From an uncultured Litoreibacter sp. (GTDB lineage: Bacteria > Pseudomonadota > Alphaproteobacteria > Rhodobacterales > Rhodobacteraceae), in assembly GCA_947493265.1 (NCBI GenBank), contig CANLQL010000004.1, forward strand, positions 310,001 through 374,000: a DNA stretch of 64,000 nucleotides. Reading direction: 5' to 3'. Shown one piece after another: positions 62,991 to 64,000 of this stretch. A program made the position numbers and the translations under genes. Below the pieces are notes generated by a model that made no database searches, was not told where the DNA came from, and saw only the letters and a program-made list of their open reading frames with translations. Numbering within the stretch: the stretch's first letter is position 1; every line of letters begins with the position of its first letter.

Positions 62991-63683
62991 TTAATTCGCC
63001 AGTTTTTCCTGATCGTACCCGTTGATTTGCGATTTCGCCTTGTCGCGTTCAAGTGCGTCAGTTCGGCAGCCCGCAACATAGCGTTGCAGTAAGCCAATGT
63101 AGAAATTGATCTCGTCCTGGCGGGATGAAATTCTTCCTAAGCGCTGTTCGATGGCGCGGTGGTTGCGGTCGATATCCTGCGATGGGGCCGCTTGGCTGAA
63201 AGCCACGACGTCAAATAGTGGCGTGACGATGTCGCGCAACACTTCCACCGCGATTTTTTCCCGCATGGACGCGCTTTCGACAGCCATCGCAGGATCAAAT
63301 TTAAAGGCAGATTTGATCGCCCCGATATAGTGCCGAAACCGCATCATAATCGCTTCCGCCCCATCTTCGAGACGGGTCACAAGAATGCGCAAACCAGAAA
63401 TGATCACGCTGTTTGTTGACACTTCAAAATCCGGCATGGATATCAGGCGGTCTGTGTTGCGAACGCTTGTCAGTGCAGACTGAACCTTGCTCGCCAACTC
63501 CACAGAGAAAACGTCTTCCACCAGCTGACCGGCTTTGAAGGAATATCGGTTGCGCAGATCAGTCATAATTAGCTCCACAGAGGTGACTTTTACCGCGCCG
63601 GTCGTTCCACGCATTAAGTGAATGACAAATGTATCTTTGTCACCGCCGTCTGCATTTTCTTTTGCAAGTTCGTTGCTGGACAT
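62991..63683 (-). CDS. Hypothetical protein, no recognised domain
   Basis: A 230-residue acidic-basic soluble protein with no signal peptide or membrane segment. It appears alpha/beta rich in the first 130 residues and helical near the end. I do not recognise a family. It is divergent from a CheB-type gene across a 190-base, strongly AT-rich gap (63684-63873) that probably holds both promoters. The neighbourhood hints at signalling, but nothing in the protein supports that. Confidence 0.7.
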   Translation of the reverse strand: MSSNELAKENADGGDKDTFVIHLMRGTTGAVKVTSVELIMTDLRNRYSFKAGQLVEDVFSVELASKVQSALTSVRNTDRLISMPDFEVSTNSVIISGLRILVTRLEDGAEAIMMRFRHYIGAIKSAFKFDPAMAVESASMREKIAVEVLRDIVTPLFDVVAFSQAAPSQDIDRNHRAIEQRLGRISSRQDEINFYIGLLQRYVAGCRTDALERDKAKSQINGYDQEKLAN

Positions 63684-63873
63684 TCTGACCCCAACTCTCC
63701 CCAGTTTTTACCCATCCCGCTCCGAAAGACTAAGCGCTGAGAGTATTAACAAAACGTTTAATTTTTCCAAAAATCAAAAAATTTCTGGAAAATGCTGCTG
63801 AAAAAATTAAAGATACTTCCAATTTAGTTAATTAGATTTATACAACCTGTGATTGTATTTTAAGGCTGTTTTA

Positions 63874-64000
63874 GTGACCGAAGAATCGTCTGCTGCGTCC
63901 AGCAATTTCATCATTGGTATTGGCTCCTCTGCCGGGGGACTGGAAGCAATTCGTGAGCTCGCCACGAACTTGCCGACGGATAATGGCTGCGCCTACATCA
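63874..64000 (+). CDS. CheB-type methylesterase domain protein, cut by window edge
   Basis: Only the first 42 codons are present. From GTG 63874 (AAGG nine bases upstream) the product reads VTEESSAASSN, then FIIGIGSSAGGLEAIRELATNLP, the start of a CheB methylesterase domain with the catalytic Ser in GSSAGG. It could be a CheB, or a CheB-CheR-PAS fusion; the rest lies outside the window. Confidence 0.85.
   Translation, partial: MTEESSAASSNFIIGIGSSAGGLEAIRELATNLPTDNGCAYI

Overview
The window looks like part of the chromosome of a marine Rhodobacterales (Roseobacter-group) alphaproteobacterium. This rests on gene content and order rather than on any database search: tldD divergent from ctaC-ctaB, the bacterial F1 operon atpHAGDC without F0 genes followed by an H-type lectin gene, DUF2125, DUF2161 and DUF484 proteins, the extensin-like/TyrA/HisC run, phosphatidylcholine synthase, cytochrome P460 and a CIRCE-controlled groESL pair. 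No rRNA, tRNA or CRISPR array was seen.

Layout. Positions 1-5.4 kb are core: ctaB (cut by the window edge), ctaC, tldD, dprA and an EamA transporter. Positions 5.4-21.3 kb look like an accessory region. It holds (i) a retron-like reverse transcriptase with a highly structured RNA leader (5.5-7.1 kb), next to a divergent DUF1304 membrane gene; (ii) a TRAP-transporter catabolic cluster with a divergent GntR regulator (8.0-13.2 kb); (iii) a redoxin gene and a decayed IS3-family transposase fragment (13.2-14.1 kb); and (iv) a LysR regulator divergent from eight co-directional genes of mostly unknown function (14.2-21.1 kb). These eight encode two exported beta-rich proteins, a DUF2218 protein, three NTF2/SnoaL-fold proteins, a small membrane protein and an MsrQ/ferric-reductase-like haem membrane protein. 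Positions 21.4-64 kb return to core functions: groESL, pyrophosphatase, RibF, threonine aldolase, PRPP synthase, F1 ATPase, ClpA, a MotA/MotB-like envelope pair, aromatic amino-acid and histidine biosynthesis, PriA, transaldolase, XerC, PcsA, Ogt, IleS, the YcjX/YcjF pair, TruA and the start of a CheB-type protein.

The strongest candidate for an unusual system is the reverse transcriptase at 5519-6817. It carries the YADD catalytic motif and a VTG motif typical of retron enzymes. About 250 bases immediately upstream on the same strand contain a nested long hairpin, several short hairpins and matching terminal repeats, as expected of an msr-msd RNA. No standard retron effector sits beside it. 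The second candidate is the LysR-linked NTF2/haem-membrane cluster at 15.2-21.1 kb, whose joint function I cannot assign.

Regulation visible in the sequence: CIRCE upstream of groES (HrcA control), a groEL terminator, a strong hairpin between dctP and dctQ, a mini-ORF and hairpin leader ahead of clpA, and a terminator-like hairpin at 50.84 kb that contains the ribosome-binding site of the next gene. Several genes use TTG or GTG starts.
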